Assembly (NCBI GenBank): GCA_019241525.1 | Contig: JAFAWY010000056.1 | Coordinates: forward strand, 1-62,438 | Direction of reading: 5' to 3' | Length of the DNA: 62,438 nt | Origin: Pseudonocardiales bacterium | GTDB taxonomy: Bacteria; Actinomycetota; Actinomycetes; Mycobacteriales; Pseudonocardiaceae | Shown here: piece after piece, positions 42,120-50,370 of the stretch | How the letters are laid out: each line of letters starts with the position of its first letter | How positions within the stretch are numbered: position 1 is the first letter of the stretch | Notes under the pieces: model-generated | Database searches by the model: none | The model's input: only the letters and a program-made list of their open reading frames with translations | What the model was told of the DNA's origin: nothing | Position numbers and translations under genes: made by a program

Positions 42120-42536
42120 ATGACGATCCACGAACAGGGCCAGAAAAACCCTGCTGATGCTTCAGTCAGCGAGCTGGTTGAGCGGCTGTCTGCTCAGATT
42201 TCTGCCCTGGTGCGAGACGAGATGGCGTTGGCTACCACCGAGCTGAAGCGCAAGGGCGCCCAGGCCGGTATCGGGATCGGTATTGGTGGGGCGGGCGCAG
42301 TGGTGGCCTTGCTCGGTCTGGGTGCGCTCGTCGCGGCGGCCATACTCGGACTGGCCACGGTGCTGGCCGCGTGGTTGGCTGCGGTGATCGTCGGGGTGGT
42401 CCTGCTGGTCCTGGCCGGGATAATTTCCGCATTGGGGATCACGCAAGTGCGCCAGTCGGCGCCGCCGGTGCCTGAGCGAGCTGTGGAGAATGCCAAGCGG
42501 GATATTCAAACGCTGAAGGAGAGCGTGCATCGATGA
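42120..42536 (+). CDS. phage-holin-superfamily membrane protein (DUF1469-type)
   Basis: 138 residues after a very strong AAGGAGGAGG ribosome site. The N-terminal helix SVSELVERLSAQISALVRDE with MALATTELKRKG is followed by two membrane helices (GAGAVVALLGLGALVAAAIL and WLAAVIVGVVLLVLAGIISA). This is the Phage_holin_3_6/DUF1469 pattern, chromosomal and not phage-derived here. It starts a three-gene operon with overlapping stops and starts (DUF3618, DUF4235), a set commonly conserved in actinobacteria and associated with envelope stress. Confidence 0.87.
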   Translation: MTIHEQGQKNPADASVSELVERLSAQISALVRDEMALATTELKRKGAQAGIGIGIGGAGAVVALLGLGALVAAAILGLATVLAAWLAAVIVGVVLLVLAGIISALGITQVRQSAPPVPERAVENAKRDIQTLKESVHR

Positions 42537-43018
42537 GCAGCAGCGAGCGGCCCAGCCTTGAGGAAGAGCAGCTCCAGAGAGAAATCGAGGGGTTGCGTAG
42601 CGATCTCGGCGAGACGGTGGAAGCCCTGGTACACAAGGCCGACCTGCCCGCCCGGGCTCGGGAGCGCGGTGCCGAACTGACCGAGCAGGCCATCGATCGT
42701 GGTACTGAATTGACCGGACGCGCCATCGAGCGAGGCATGGAGCTAAGCGAGCAGGCTGTTGACCATGGTGCGGAGATGACCGCCCAGGTTGCTCAATTGT
42801 GGGACGAGATCGCAGGCCAGGCACTGGCGCGTGGCAATGAGTTGCTCGACCAGGTGCTCAACCGCAGTAATGACTGGCGCGAGCAGTTTACCGGCGTCAC
42901 CGCACGGGTTCGGCGGGCAACCAACGATATGTCGACCGAGCGGTGGGCCAAGGTAGCCGGCGTTGCGGTTGGGCTGATCGTGATTACCGTGATCGTGCGG
43001 CGGGTGCGTACCTCGTGA
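42533..43018 (+). CDS. DUF3618-family protein
   Basis: 161 residues; the ATG overlaps the upstream stop (ATGA). The DUF3618 start is recognisable (QLQREIEGLRSDLGETVEAL, then VHKADLPARARERG). A middle part contains several 11-residue helical repeats (ERGAELTEQAIDRGTELTGR and similar), and there is one C-terminal membrane helix (WAKVAGVAVGLIVITVIV) with a basic tail. The repeats suggest a long amphipathic helix on the membrane. Function unknown. Confidence 0.87.
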   Translation: MSSSERPSLEEEQLQREIEGLRSDLGETVEALVHKADLPARARERGAELTEQAIDRGTELTGRAIERGMELSEQAVDHGAEMTAQVAQLWDEIAGQALARGNELLDQVLNRSNDWREQFTGVTARVRRATNDMSTERWAKVAGVAVGLIVITVIVRRVRTS

Positions 43019-43296
43019 ACTCAGCGAACTCGCTGCAGGACCTCACTCCCAAACTTTTAGGCTTCGCCACCGGCCTGCTCGGCGGCGCCATCGCCGGGGG
43101 TGTGTTCAGCCGCCTGTGGCGGGTCGTCTCTGATGAAGATGAGGTGCCCGACCCGACCGCGCTGGACCGCGACGTCAGTGAGGTACTGCTCGTCGGCGCA
43201 CTGCAGGGGGCGGTCTTCGGCTTGGTCAAAGCAGCCTTGAGTCGGATTACCAGCCAGGGCTACCAGCGGTTGACCGGAAAAAGCCTGCGCGGCTAA
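43015..43296 (+). CDS. DUF4235-family membrane protein
   Basis: 93 residues from GTG 43015, overlapping the upstream stop (GTGA). Two short hydrophobic helices with glycine zippers (LLGFATGLLGGAIAGGVFSR and VLLVGALQGAVFGLVKAAL) flank an acidic loop with DEDEVPDPTALDRD, which is the DUF4235 pattern. Last gene of the holin-DUF3618-DUF4235 operon; a 13-bp hairpin follows 21 bases later. Confidence 0.85.
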   Translation: MNSANSLQDLTPKLLGFATGLLGGAIAGGVFSRLWRVVSDEDEVPDPTALDRDVSEVLLVGALQGAVFGLVKAALSRITSQGYQRLTGKSLRG

Positions 43297-43317
43297 ACGT
43301 TTCTGATCTGAACAGGC

Positions 43318-43347
43318 CGTCGCCCCGGCCAGTAGGCCGGGGCGACG
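43318..43347. terminator. 13-bp perfect stem-loop between convergent genes
   Basis: cgtcgccccggcc, loop agta, ggccggggcgacg. It separates the DUF4235 operon from the convergent 43380-43793 gene and probably works in both directions. Confidence 0.88.
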
Positions 43348-43379
43348 CTTATGTTAGCTATGAGGTAGACCTGAGGTGA

Positions 43380-43793
43380 TCAGCCGCCTTGGTCGCCGGT
43401 CCGCATACTGGGGCTCTCCGGGTCAACATTGCTGGTGCTGTCGGCGATCCCGCCGTCGAAGCGGTCTGCGGTGTGTCCCGCTTCGGACATACTGCGCCCG
43501 TAGTCTTCGCCCGAGGTGCTGGTGGTCTGCCCGACACCGTGCGGGCCCTTCGGGGCCATATCGGTGTCTGTCATGCCTCCACTCTCAGCGCTCGAGACAT
43601 CCCGCGGGCCGGCCTCATGACCAGGTACGCCGCCACGCTCGCGCAGCAACGCGTCCTGATCCGTGCCCGCGCCTTCCTTCTGGCGGCTCTCGTAGGGAGG
43701 CAGGTCCCGGTCACCGCCGGGGTCCTGCTCGCCACCCGAGTGAACATTCGGCTCCCGCGGGTAGGGCGGCTGCGCCGGACCTTGCTGCGTCAT
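43380..43793 (-). CDS. disordered acidic hydrophilic protein
   Basis: 137 residues from ATG 43793 with GAAGGAG ideally placed. The product is almost free of hydrophobic residues and rich in Gly, Pro, Asp, Glu, Ser and Thr (QQGPAQPPYPREPNVHSGGE to SNVDPESPSMRTGDQGG). It is probably intrinsically disordered, resembling desiccation- or stress-induced hydrophilins. No family recognised. Confidence 0.65.
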   Translation of the reverse strand: MTQQGPAQPPYPREPNVHSGGEQDPGGDRDLPPYESRQKEGAGTDQDALLRERGGVPGHEAGPRDVSSAESGGMTDTDMAPKGPHGVGQTTSTSGEDYGRSMSEAGHTADRFDGGIADSTSNVDPESPSMRTGDQGG

Positions 43794-43936
43794 TGGTTGG
43801 GCTCCTTCCATCGACTTTGGTGGACTCTGAAGCCGCCGGTCGACTTCACCGCGACCACCAAGGCGAGTTGGCTTGATGGTTCGTGTTAGGGTTACCCCAT
43901 CGACGCCGGTAGCAAACTTGCGTCTATCTTGAGCTG

Positions 43937-44251
43937 CTATGAAACTGGCCGTGGGTGTAGCGCAGCTGCCGGCACCAACTGGTCGTCGAGGGTGAGCCGG
44001 ATGTCTCCGGCGCCGTCGCGCAGCGGGACCCACACCAGCCCGTACCACTCGCCCCGGGAACCACGCACCCAACGTTTGAGCATGCCGGGCACCCGGCCGC
44101 TGAGAATCAGGCCGTCGGCAACCACCCGTCGGCGGTGCCCTGTCGACAGCGGGAACGCCAGGTCAAGGTCAATCCACACCGGCCGGGCGCGCACTGCCTG
44201 GCCACCAGTGATGCCTTCGCCGCCGTGGGCGCCGATCCACCCGAGCGTCAC
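43937..44251 (-). CDS. hypothetical protein, 104 residues
   Basis: GTG 44251. The sequence is beta-rich (GQAVRARPVWIDLDLAFPLS, ILSGRVPGMLKRWVRGSRGE, WYGLVWVPLRDGAGDIRLTL), ending LVPAAALHPRPVS. It looks like a small beta-barrel-type protein. No family recognised. Convincing GC3 bias, but no partner. Confidence 0.6.
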   Translation of the reverse strand: MTLGWIGAHGGEGITGGQAVRARPVWIDLDLAFPLSTGHRRRVVADGLILSGRVPGMLKRWVRGSRGEWYGLVWVPLRDGAGDIRLTLDDQLVPAAALHPRPVS

Positions 44252-44380
44252 GCCTGCTCCCTGCTCGACTCGTGGTGACCCGAGCGCGGGGGAGCGCGCC
44301 GCTGCCCCACCATGGTGCGGGTAATGCGGGCAGGCGGCAAGTGACCACGCTACGGCGGGATGCAGATCCGCTCGCAGGTC

Positions 44381-44956
44381 TCATGTCGATCTATGCAGGG
44401 TCGATCTATGCAAGGCAGGCGGAGACAGGATGCCGGACTTGACCCATTTTCTCGCGACTGAAGGCGAGAATCCGGCTACAGTCCAGCGGATGGCCAGGGC
44501 CAGCGGATGCTCGAGCTGCCCGAGGGGTTGGGCCCGGATCATTTCGGCTAACGAGATCAACTCAGCATCGCGCGAGACGAAACCAAGCCGGCGCACGCTG
44601 CGGGCACGCTGCGAATTATCGGGGTCATAAAACAGCCGGTAGCTGCGTTGGGCGAGCAGCTCGCCGGCCAGCGAGTCCGGGGCCGGTTCCAGAATGGGCA
44701 CCCCTGAACTGATCCGCTCATCCGGAGCAGCTCGGAGGGGAAGGTCGTGCTCGCACAGCAGCAGGGCCCAGGTGCTGCCGACCGAACAGCACCAGGATGC
44801 GGTGAGGATCGTCACCGGCCGTACCACGTCAGTAAGGGACCGACCGCGGGAACTTTGGGAACTGCGGGTTTTGCCGGGCGCGACGCTGACGGTGACGTTA
44901 TGGATGTCACGGGAGCCGGCGCGCGGGCGGGATTCTGTCGGCACGTACCTCGTCAT
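44381..44956 (-). CDS. hypothetical protein, 191 residues
   Basis: ATG 44956 has AGGGGACC just upstream. The first 60 residues are basic and possibly disordered. The rest is mixed: SVGSTWALLLCEHDLPLRAA, then SRDAELISLAEMIRAQPLGQ, ALAIRWTVAGFSPSVARKWV. The C-terminus (LHRSTLHRST) is encoded by a 15-bp tandem repeat at 44385-44414. No known domain. The ribosome site and protein-like middle argue that it is real. Confidence 0.5.
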   Translation of the reverse strand: MTRYVPTESRPRAGSRDIHNVTVSVAPGKTRSSQSSRGRSLTDVVRPVTILTASWCCSVGSTWALLLCEHDLPLRAAPDERISSGVPILEPAPDSLAGELLAQRSYRLFYDPDNSQRARSVRRLGFVSRDAELISLAEMIRAQPLGQLEHPLALAIRWTVAGFSPSVARKWVKSGILSPPALHRSTLHRST

Positions 44957-45161
44957 AGGTCCCCTTCTCCGGCCTCAGCCGCCATCCCAGCGCGATTGCC
45001 TGGCGGTGAGGTAAGCAGCAGGCAATTCTCCAACCACCGCAACAGTGCCCGCCTCTGGCGGGGACGTCAGGGGCATCACCAGCCAACACGACGCGATTGT
45101 CATGCCGGACCTCGGCAACGAAGACAGCGCGTGAACATTGTTGTTCTGCCAGGATTGAGAG

Positions 45162-46391
45162 ATGAGCCGGCAACCACGAGGAGGTAGATCGCCGACCTCT
45201 GGGCCTTCTATTGCCCAGTTCCGGCAAGATTGGGATCTTGAAGTGGCCCGAGCGGCGGCTGCCGACGCCGGTGGGGTGGATCCGGAGCTGCTCGGCGACT
45301 TCCTGGATCGACTGGCCGCTCCTGGCCTCGAACATCACTGGGACCGCCATACCAACGCCACATTCGTGGCTCTCGGAGCGCGTGCGGCAGAACAGGGCGT
45401 GGTGCTCCGGGCATTGGTGGATCTCTACCTGTCCGCCGCGTGGCGGGCCTGGACTCAGCTGCCAGCAGTCGCCAGTGAGGATGCCGCCACCGTCCGCGCG
45501 GCTGGGCATCGGGTGTTGCGCGCATGTGACGACGTCGTCGCCGCACTGGCCGAGGGCTACGCATCCGCCCGGCGTGCAGTGGTCCGCCGCGAGGAGGCGC
45601 TGCGCCGTGAGTTCGTCGACGACCTGCTGGCCGGCAGTTCCGATCCGGCCAGCCTGCTGGTGCGCGCGCAGTCCTATGGCTTGCAGCTAGCCGGGGCGCA
45701 TGCGGTGCTGCTCGCCCGTACCGCGGTGCCCTTTCAAGAGGCCAGCCCGCTACTGGCAGAGGTATCCGCCGCGATTGCGGCTCCCCTCGGTGCTTTCGAA
45801 GCGTTGATCACAACTCGGGACGGCGAGCTCGTCATCGTGTTGCCTGCGCTGCCTGCGCCGATCTTGGACGCCACGCTGGCCGCGACGCGCCGGGTCCTGA
45901 CTTCCGGTGACCGGCGGGGGCTGAAGGTATGGCTGGTGCTGGGGCGTAGCCATCCCGGACCCTCAGGCGTGGCCCGCTCGTTCGCCGAAGCGCGTGACGC
46001 ACTGGTCCTCGCAGAGCGACTACAGCTGTCCGACTCTGTGGTGAAAGCCGAGGACCTGCTCGTCTACCAAGTGCTGCTGCGCGACCGCGCCGCACTCTGC
46101 GACCTCATCGATACCGTGCTCACGCCGCTGCGGCAGGCTCGCGGCGGCGCCGAACCGCTTTTGCAGACCCTCGAGGCGTACTTCGGGACCGGGGGAAACA
46201 CCACTCGTGCCGCTGGGCTGCTGCACCTGTCAGTGCGTGCGGTCACCTACCGCCTCGACCGCATCGCTGCTCTCACCGGCTTGCAGCTGGACAATCCCAG
46301 CCACCGCTACACGCTGCATACCGCCGTCCTCGGCGCCCGTGCCCTCGGCTGGCCCGGCAACAGCAAGATTCTTGCCGAATCCCGGCAATAA
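45162..46391 (+). CDS. PucR/CdaR-family transcriptional regulator
   Basis: 409 residues. An N-terminal helical sensor part precedes the GGDEF-like/PucR middle region (TRDGELVIVLPALPAP, GVARSFAEARDALVLAERLQ). The diagnostic PucR C-terminal HTH is LLQTLEAYFGTGGNTTRAAG, then LLHLSVRAVTYRLDRIAALT. Relatives control purine, sugar-acid or amino-acid use. It is not adjacent to an obvious catabolic operon, so its target is open. Start ATG 45162. Confidence 0.88.
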   Translation: MSRQPRGGRSPTSGPSIAQFRQDWDLEVARAAAADAGGVDPELLGDFLDRLAAPGLEHHWDRHTNATFVALGARAAEQGVVLRALVDLYLSAAWRAWTQLPAVASEDAATVRAAGHRVLRACDDVVAALAEGYASARRAVVRREEALRREFVDDLLAGSSDPASLLVRAQSYGLQLAGAHAVLLARTAVPFQEASPLLAEVSAAIAAPLGAFEALITTRDGELVIVLPALPAPILDATLAATRRVLTSGDRRGLKVWLVLGRSHPGPSGVARSFAEARDALVLAERLQLSDSVVKAEDLLVYQVLLRDRAALCDLIDTVLTPLRQARGGAEPLLQTLEAYFGTGGNTTRAAGLLHLSVRAVTYRLDRIAALTGLQLDNPSHRYTLHTAVLGARALGWPGNSKILAESRQ

Positions 46392-46504
46392 GTGGGCGAG
46401 ATTATCACCGATAATGGGCGAGCGGTGGGCACTGTGCGCAGCCACACTGGTTCTTGTGAGGTTGCGCAGTGTCACCACCAGATCCCTGAGAGGAAAGTCG
46501 TGCC

Positions 46505-46651
46505 ATGGCGTCGTTGATTGACCGCATTACCCGGTTGGCCCGTAGCCAGCAGGGACGGCGGCTTGCTGAGCGCGCCCAGCAGCTCGCTCAGGACCCCAAG
46601 ACTCGCCGCAAGATCGAAGACCTGCGGGCTCGCTGGATGAGGAAACGTTGA
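46505..46651 (+). CDS. 48-residue basic protein upstream of htpX
   Basis: From ATG 46505, with GAGAGGAAAG ideally spaced upstream, the protein reads MASLIDRITRLARSQQGRRL, then ERAQQLAQDPKTRRKIEDLR, ending RWMRKR. It is a short, strongly basic amphipathic helix. It ends 36 bases before the htpX start and is probably cotranscribed. The size is below most gene-finder cut-offs. Confidence 0.7.
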   Translation: MASLIDRITRLARSQQGRRLAERAQQLAQDPKTRRKIEDLRARWMRKR

Positions 46652-46687
46652 TCACCCGACGGGTGGTCGCATGGTGTGGAGGAGGAT

Positions 46688-47563
46688 ATGTCGAGGCTGG
46701 GTAACGGCCTGAAGACCGCGTTGCTGCTTGGCGGGCTATCCGCCCTGATCCTGCTGATCGGGCAGGCGCTGGGCGGGACCACGGGGCTACTGATCGCGGG
46801 CGTCGTGGCGCTGGGAATGAACGGAGTGTCCTACTTCTACTCTGACCGGCTTGCCTTGCGGGCGATGCGCGCGCAGGAGGTGGGCCCGCAGCAGGCACCC
46901 CGGCTCTACGCGATGGTTGCTGAGCTGGCTTCGAGCCAAGGCTTGCCCATGCCGAGGGTGTACATCAGCCCGTTGGCGCCACCCAACGCGTTCGCCACCG
47001 GCCGTAACCCCTCGCACGCGTCGGTCTGTGTCACCACGGGCCTTCTCGAGATGCTCAACGAGCGTGAGCTGCGCGGTGTCCTGGGCCACGAAATCAGTCA
47101 TGTCGGCAACCGTGACATTCTCATTGCCTCGGTCGCTGCCGGCCTGGCCAGCATGGTCATGATCCTGGTGAACCTGGCGCAACTGGGTGCCTTGTTCGGT
47201 TTCCACGGTAGTGAAGACGACTCTGGTCCCGGCTTCTTGGAGATTGTCCTGCTGGCGCTGCTCGGACCGCTGGCCGCGGGGCTGATCCAGGCTGCGATCA
47301 GCCGGTCGCGGGAGTACGCCGCGGATGCTTCGGGTGCTCGGACAACCGGCGATCCCCTGGCGCTTGCTGCGGCGTTGGCCAAGATCGAGCGAGCGGCGTA
47401 CGCCAGACCGCTGGAGGCTGCAGCCAGCGCCGGACCGGTGAGCTCGTTGATGATCGCCAATCCGTTTTCCGGGCGAGCCATGATGCGGATGTTCTCCACC
47501 CACCCCGACACCGCGCAGCGCATCGCTCGGCTGCAAAACATGGCACAGGCCATGAATGCATGA
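46688..47563 (+). CDS. htpX: HtpX-type M48 zinc metalloprotease
   Basis: 291 residues from ATG 46688 with GGAGGA upstream. Two N-terminal membrane helices (TALLLGGLSALILLIGQALG and LLIAGVVALGMNGVSYFYS) are followed by PRVYISPLAPPNAFATGRNP. Then comes the zinc motif ELRGVLGHEISHVGNRDILI (HExxH) and the third ligand glutamate in SRSREYAADASGARTTGDP. HtpX degrades misfolded membrane proteins. The C-terminal FSTHPDTAQRIARLQ is typical. Its gene is preceded by a 48-residue basic protein, which may be functionally linked. Confidence 0.94.
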   Translation: MSRLGNGLKTALLLGGLSALILLIGQALGGTTGLLIAGVVALGMNGVSYFYSDRLALRAMRAQEVGPQQAPRLYAMVAELASSQGLPMPRVYISPLAPPNAFATGRNPSHASVCVTTGLLEMLNERELRGVLGHEISHVGNRDILIASVAAGLASMVMILVNLAQLGALFGFHGSEDDSGPGFLEIVLLALLGPLAAGLIQAAISRSREYAADASGARTTGDPLALAAALAKIERAAYARPLEAAASAGPVSSLMIANPFSGRAMMRMFSTHPDTAQRIARLQNMAQAMNA

Positions 47564-47583
47564 ACGCACCAAAGCCCTGCTTG

Positions 47584-48513
47584 CTACGCCGGGATGCGGG
47601 CCAGGTCGGCGGCCCCGACCAGGCCTGCATCCGGACCCAGTTCGACGATCCGCAGCTCGGCCACCGGCCGGTGACCGTGACCGGTTAGCGACGCTGTGAA
47701 GGCAGCCGACGCGGGAGCGCGCAGGATCTCACCAGCAGCGGAGACACCACCGCCGATGACGAACAGCTCCGGGTCCAGGACCGCAGCCAGCCCGGCCAGC
47801 CCGCGCCCCAGCCAGGTCCCCACCAGGTCGAAACAGTGCAATGCCGTGCTGTCGCCGGCCAGCGCAGCCTGCGTGATCATCTCTCCGGTGATGCGCTCAG
47901 GCTGACCGCCAGCCAGCCGCAGCAGTGCGCCGGCCCTCTCGGGGACACCGCGGACAAGCTCCAGCGCTTCCCGCACCAGCGCGCGGCCGCTGGCGTACTG
48001 CTCCCAGCAGCCCCGCAACCCGCACCCGCAGAGCCGCCCGTCCGGGACGACCCTGACATGGCCGAACTCGGCCGCTGCGCCGAACTGCCCACGCACCAGC
48101 TGGCCGTTGATGACGATGCCGCCGCCGATGCCGGTACCCACGGTCAGCGCCACCACGTGCTGGCTGCCACGCCCGGCGCCAAAGCGGACCTCCGCCCACG
48201 CGGCCGCGTTGGCGTCGTTCTCGACGACCACGTTCAGGCCCAGCCTGCGTTGCAGCGACGCTTGCAGGGGTTCATCGCGCCAGGCGAGATTCGGCGCGAA
48301 CATCACCGTCGCGCGCTGCGCGTCGATGAAGCCGGCTGCTCCCACCCCGACCGCCTTGACGTCGTAGGAGCTGGTGAGTTCTACCACCACGGCAGCGATC
48401 GCGTCCTCGATCAGCCGCACGTCGTCGGCCGGGGTGTTCCGGTGCGTGCTGGCGAGGATTGCCCCGCGCTCATCGACGACACCGGCGGCCACCTTGGTAC
48501 CTCCGATGTCCAC
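47584..48513 (-). CDS. ROK-family glucokinase
   Basis: 309 residues from GTG 48513 (MDIGGTKVAAGVVDE). That start cuts close to the first strand: the usual N-terminus would be LTIGVDIGGTK, available if the CTG at 48525, overlapping the otsB stop, is used. Motifs: phosphate loop DIGGTK, GAAGFID, NVVVENDANAAAWAEVRFGA, GTGIGGGIVINGQLVRG, and the ROK zinc motif GRLCGCGLRGCWEQYASGRA. Ends close to the convergent htpX. The neighbour otsB suggests that glucose released from trehalose is phosphorylated by this enzyme. Confidence 0.9.
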   Translation of the reverse strand: MDIGGTKVAAGVVDERGAILASTHRNTPADDVRLIEDAIAAVVVELTSSYDVKAVGVGAAGFIDAQRATVMFAPNLAWRDEPLQASLQRRLGLNVVVENDANAAAWAEVRFGAGRGSQHVVALTVGTGIGGGIVINGQLVRGQFGAAAEFGHVRVVPDGRLCGCGLRGCWEQYASGRALVREALELVRGVPERAGALLRLAGGQPERITGEMITQAALAGDSTALHCFDLVGTWLGRGLAGLAAVLDPELFVIGGGVSAAGEILRAPASAAFTASLTGHGHRPVAELRIVELGPDAGLVGAADLARIPA

Positions 48514-48521
48514 ACCGATGG

Positions 48522-49358
48522 TCAGGCCAGCATGTCCAGGAACCGCTCCACCTCCCCGATCGACTCCAGCAGGAAGTCCGCCGCGGTGGGCCGGCCGGCT
48601 ACTTCCGGGTCGTTGAGGTCAGCAACGACCACACCGATGCCATTGACCGGCCCCTTCAGAGCCCGGAAGGCATCCTCGTCGGTGATGTCGTCGCCGACAT
48701 ACAGCGAGACGTACTCGGGGCCGTCGACACCGAGGGCATGGCGCAGGTACAGCACGGCTTGGCCCTTGTTCCAGTCGACTTTCGGCTGGATCTCGTAGAC
48801 CATCTTGCCCGGGGTGAGCTTGAGCTGATCGGGATACTCAGCCAGCAAGTCCTCCACGGTTGCGGTGACCAGTGGGCGGTGCGCGGGATCGACGAGCCGG
48901 TAGTGCACCGCGACCGAGAACCGTTTGGGCTCGACGGTGGCGCCCGGTGCCGACGCCAGCTGGTTGCGGAGCTGTTCGGTGATCGTGGCCAGCAACTCTT
49001 CGAAGCCGGCCACGGCGTGGTGCTGGATCGTCTCGCCGCCCTCGCCGCCGGCTGCTCGCCCGCTGATGTTCCCGGCGATGTCGAAGCCGTGGCTGCCCGC
49101 CACCACCAGCCCGTCGATCCCTAGCCACTCAGCAACCACGGAGCGGTCCCGGCCAGTGACCACACAGACTGTGGTGCGCTGCGCGAGCCGGTGCACCGCG
49201 TTGCGCATGGTCTCGGAGATGACAGCGTCCTGCGGCCGGTCCACGATCGGCGTCAGCGTCCCGTCGTAGTCCAGGAATACTGCTGGCCGGCGACCGTTCA
49301 CCCGCGCGGCGAACTGGTCACCATCCCGCAACGCGTGCGGTAACCCACCCACCGACAC
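48522..49358 (-). CDS. otsB: trehalose-6-phosphate phosphatase
   Basis: 278 residues from GTG 49358. HAD-type phosphatase: PAVFLDYDGTLTPIVDRPQD near residue 25-44 contains the nucleophile and acid/base aspartates, VCVVTGRDRSVVAEWLG motif II, DWNKGQAVLYL motif III lysine region, and YVGDDITDEDAF motif IV. The cap domain lies between motifs II and III. It catalyses the last step of OtsA-OtsB trehalose synthesis; otsA is not in the window. Directly upstream of, and coupled to, the ROK glucokinase. Confidence 0.94.
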   Translation of the reverse strand: MSVGGLPHALRDGDQFAARVNGRRPAVFLDYDGTLTPIVDRPQDAVISETMRNAVHRLAQRTTVCVVTGRDRSVVAEWLGIDGLVVAGSHGFDIAGNISGRAAGGEGGETIQHHAVAGFEELLATITEQLRNQLASAPGATVEPKRFSVAVHYRLVDPAHRPLVTATVEDLLAEYPDQLKLTPGKMVYEIQPKVDWNKGQAVLYLRHALGVDGPEYVSLYVGDDITDEDAFRALKGPVNGIGVVVADLNDPEVAGRPTAADFLLESIGEVERFLDMLA

Positions 49359-49389
49359 GACGCTTGATCATACGGTCCCCGCTGCGCAG

Positions 49390-49444
49390 TCTGGATGCAG
49401 ACTTGCGGGAATCGGGGGGCCAAAAACAGCAGGGTGCATCCAGA
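49390..49444. promoter_or_regulatory. 10-bp inverted repeat in the otsB/PAP2 divergent promoter
   Basis: tctggatgca (49390-49399) and tgcatccaga (49435-49444) pair perfectly across 35 bases in the 133-base gap between divergent genes. A paired operator or a long-loop hairpin are both possible. Confidence 0.35.
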
Positions 49445-49491
49445 ACGCGTCAATGGGGCCTGGAGAACATCCGGAAGGCGAGGAGCGGTCG

Positions 49492-50370
49492 ATGGTGGGG
49501 GTGTGGGTGTTAGGAGCGCTCCTGGTCGGTGTGCTCGGGTTGAGCGGGTTGGCCGCGTGGTGGGTGGTGGGGCATCCGGAACGGATCCGCGCCGGACTGA
49601 CGTGGCTGGCCGAGCGGCCAGCCGTGACCCGAGTGCGGTCACGTTACCCGCGGCAGTGGCGATTCCTGGGCCGCCGGTTCGCACCAGGTGAGGCGGCCGG
49701 GCTGACGTTGACGCTCGGCGTGCTGTGCGTGATCTCGTTGGGTGTGGGATTCCGGCAGGTGCTGGACAGCGTGCTGGAAAGTGACGGCATCACGGTGGCG
49801 GATCGTCCGATGCTGGGTTTCCTTGCCAGCCACCGCCAGCCCTGGTCGACCACGGCGGCGGAAGTGATCAGCAACATCGGCAGCCCCCTCGGGGTAACGG
49901 TGACAGCTCTGGTGGTGGGTGCACTGCTGGCCTGGTGGCAGCGGTCGGTGCTGCCGCCACTGATCTTGCTGCTCGGCGGTGGCGGTATTGCGGTGATCAA
50001 TACTGTGGTGAAGCATCTGGTGGGGCGAAGCCGCCCACCGCGGGTCACCGCCGTGCTGGGTGAGTACGGCTTCTCCTTTCCCTCCGGACACACCACAGGC
50101 ACCACGGTGGTGTGGTTGCTCTCGGCGTGGATGGTCAGCCGTTGGGTGATCGGGCTACGGGCCGGTCGGGTCCTGGTGTGGACCGCGGCACTGCTGATGA
50201 TCGTTGCGGTCGGGGCGACGCGGGTCTACCTCGGCGTGCATTTCCCCAGTGATGTGCTGGCCGGTTGGGCGCTGGGCGCCGCGTGGGCTGTCATCATCGC
50301 GCTGGTAGCCCGGGTGTGGGAGCAAGCCCAGTACCGGAACCCCCGGCACGATTTCGCCAGGTCAGCGTGA
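49492..50370 (+). CDS. PAP2-family membrane phosphatase
   Basis: 292 residues from ATG 49492 (GAGGAG upstream). Six hydrophobic helices and the three phosphatase motifs of the type-2 phosphatidic acid phosphatase family are present: KHLVGRSRPPR, SFPSGHTTGTTVVWLLSAWM, and TRVYLGVHFPSDVLAGWALG. Likely substrates are undecaprenyl pyrophosphate or phosphatidylglycerol phosphate. Stop overlaps the convergent monooxygenase stop by nine bases. Confidence 0.92.
   Translation: MVGVWVLGALLVGVLGLSGLAAWWVVGHPERIRAGLTWLAERPAVTRVRSRYPRQWRFLGRRFAPGEAAGLTLTLGVLCVISLGVGFRQVLDSVLESDGITVADRPMLGFLASHRQPWSTTAAEVISNIGSPLGVTVTALVVGALLAWWQRSVLPPLILLLGGGGIAVINTVVKHLVGRSRPPRVTAVLGEYGFSFPSGHTTGTTVVWLLSAWMVSRWVIGLRAGRVLVWTAALLMIVAVGATRVYLGVHFPSDVLAGWALGAAWAVIIALVARVWEQAQYRNPRHDFARSA

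Noticed and set aside
42120-42536. phage holin suggesting a prophage
   Set aside because: The family is common on actinobacterial chromosomes, and the neighbours (DUF3618, DUF4235) form a conserved host operon; no phage genes are present.
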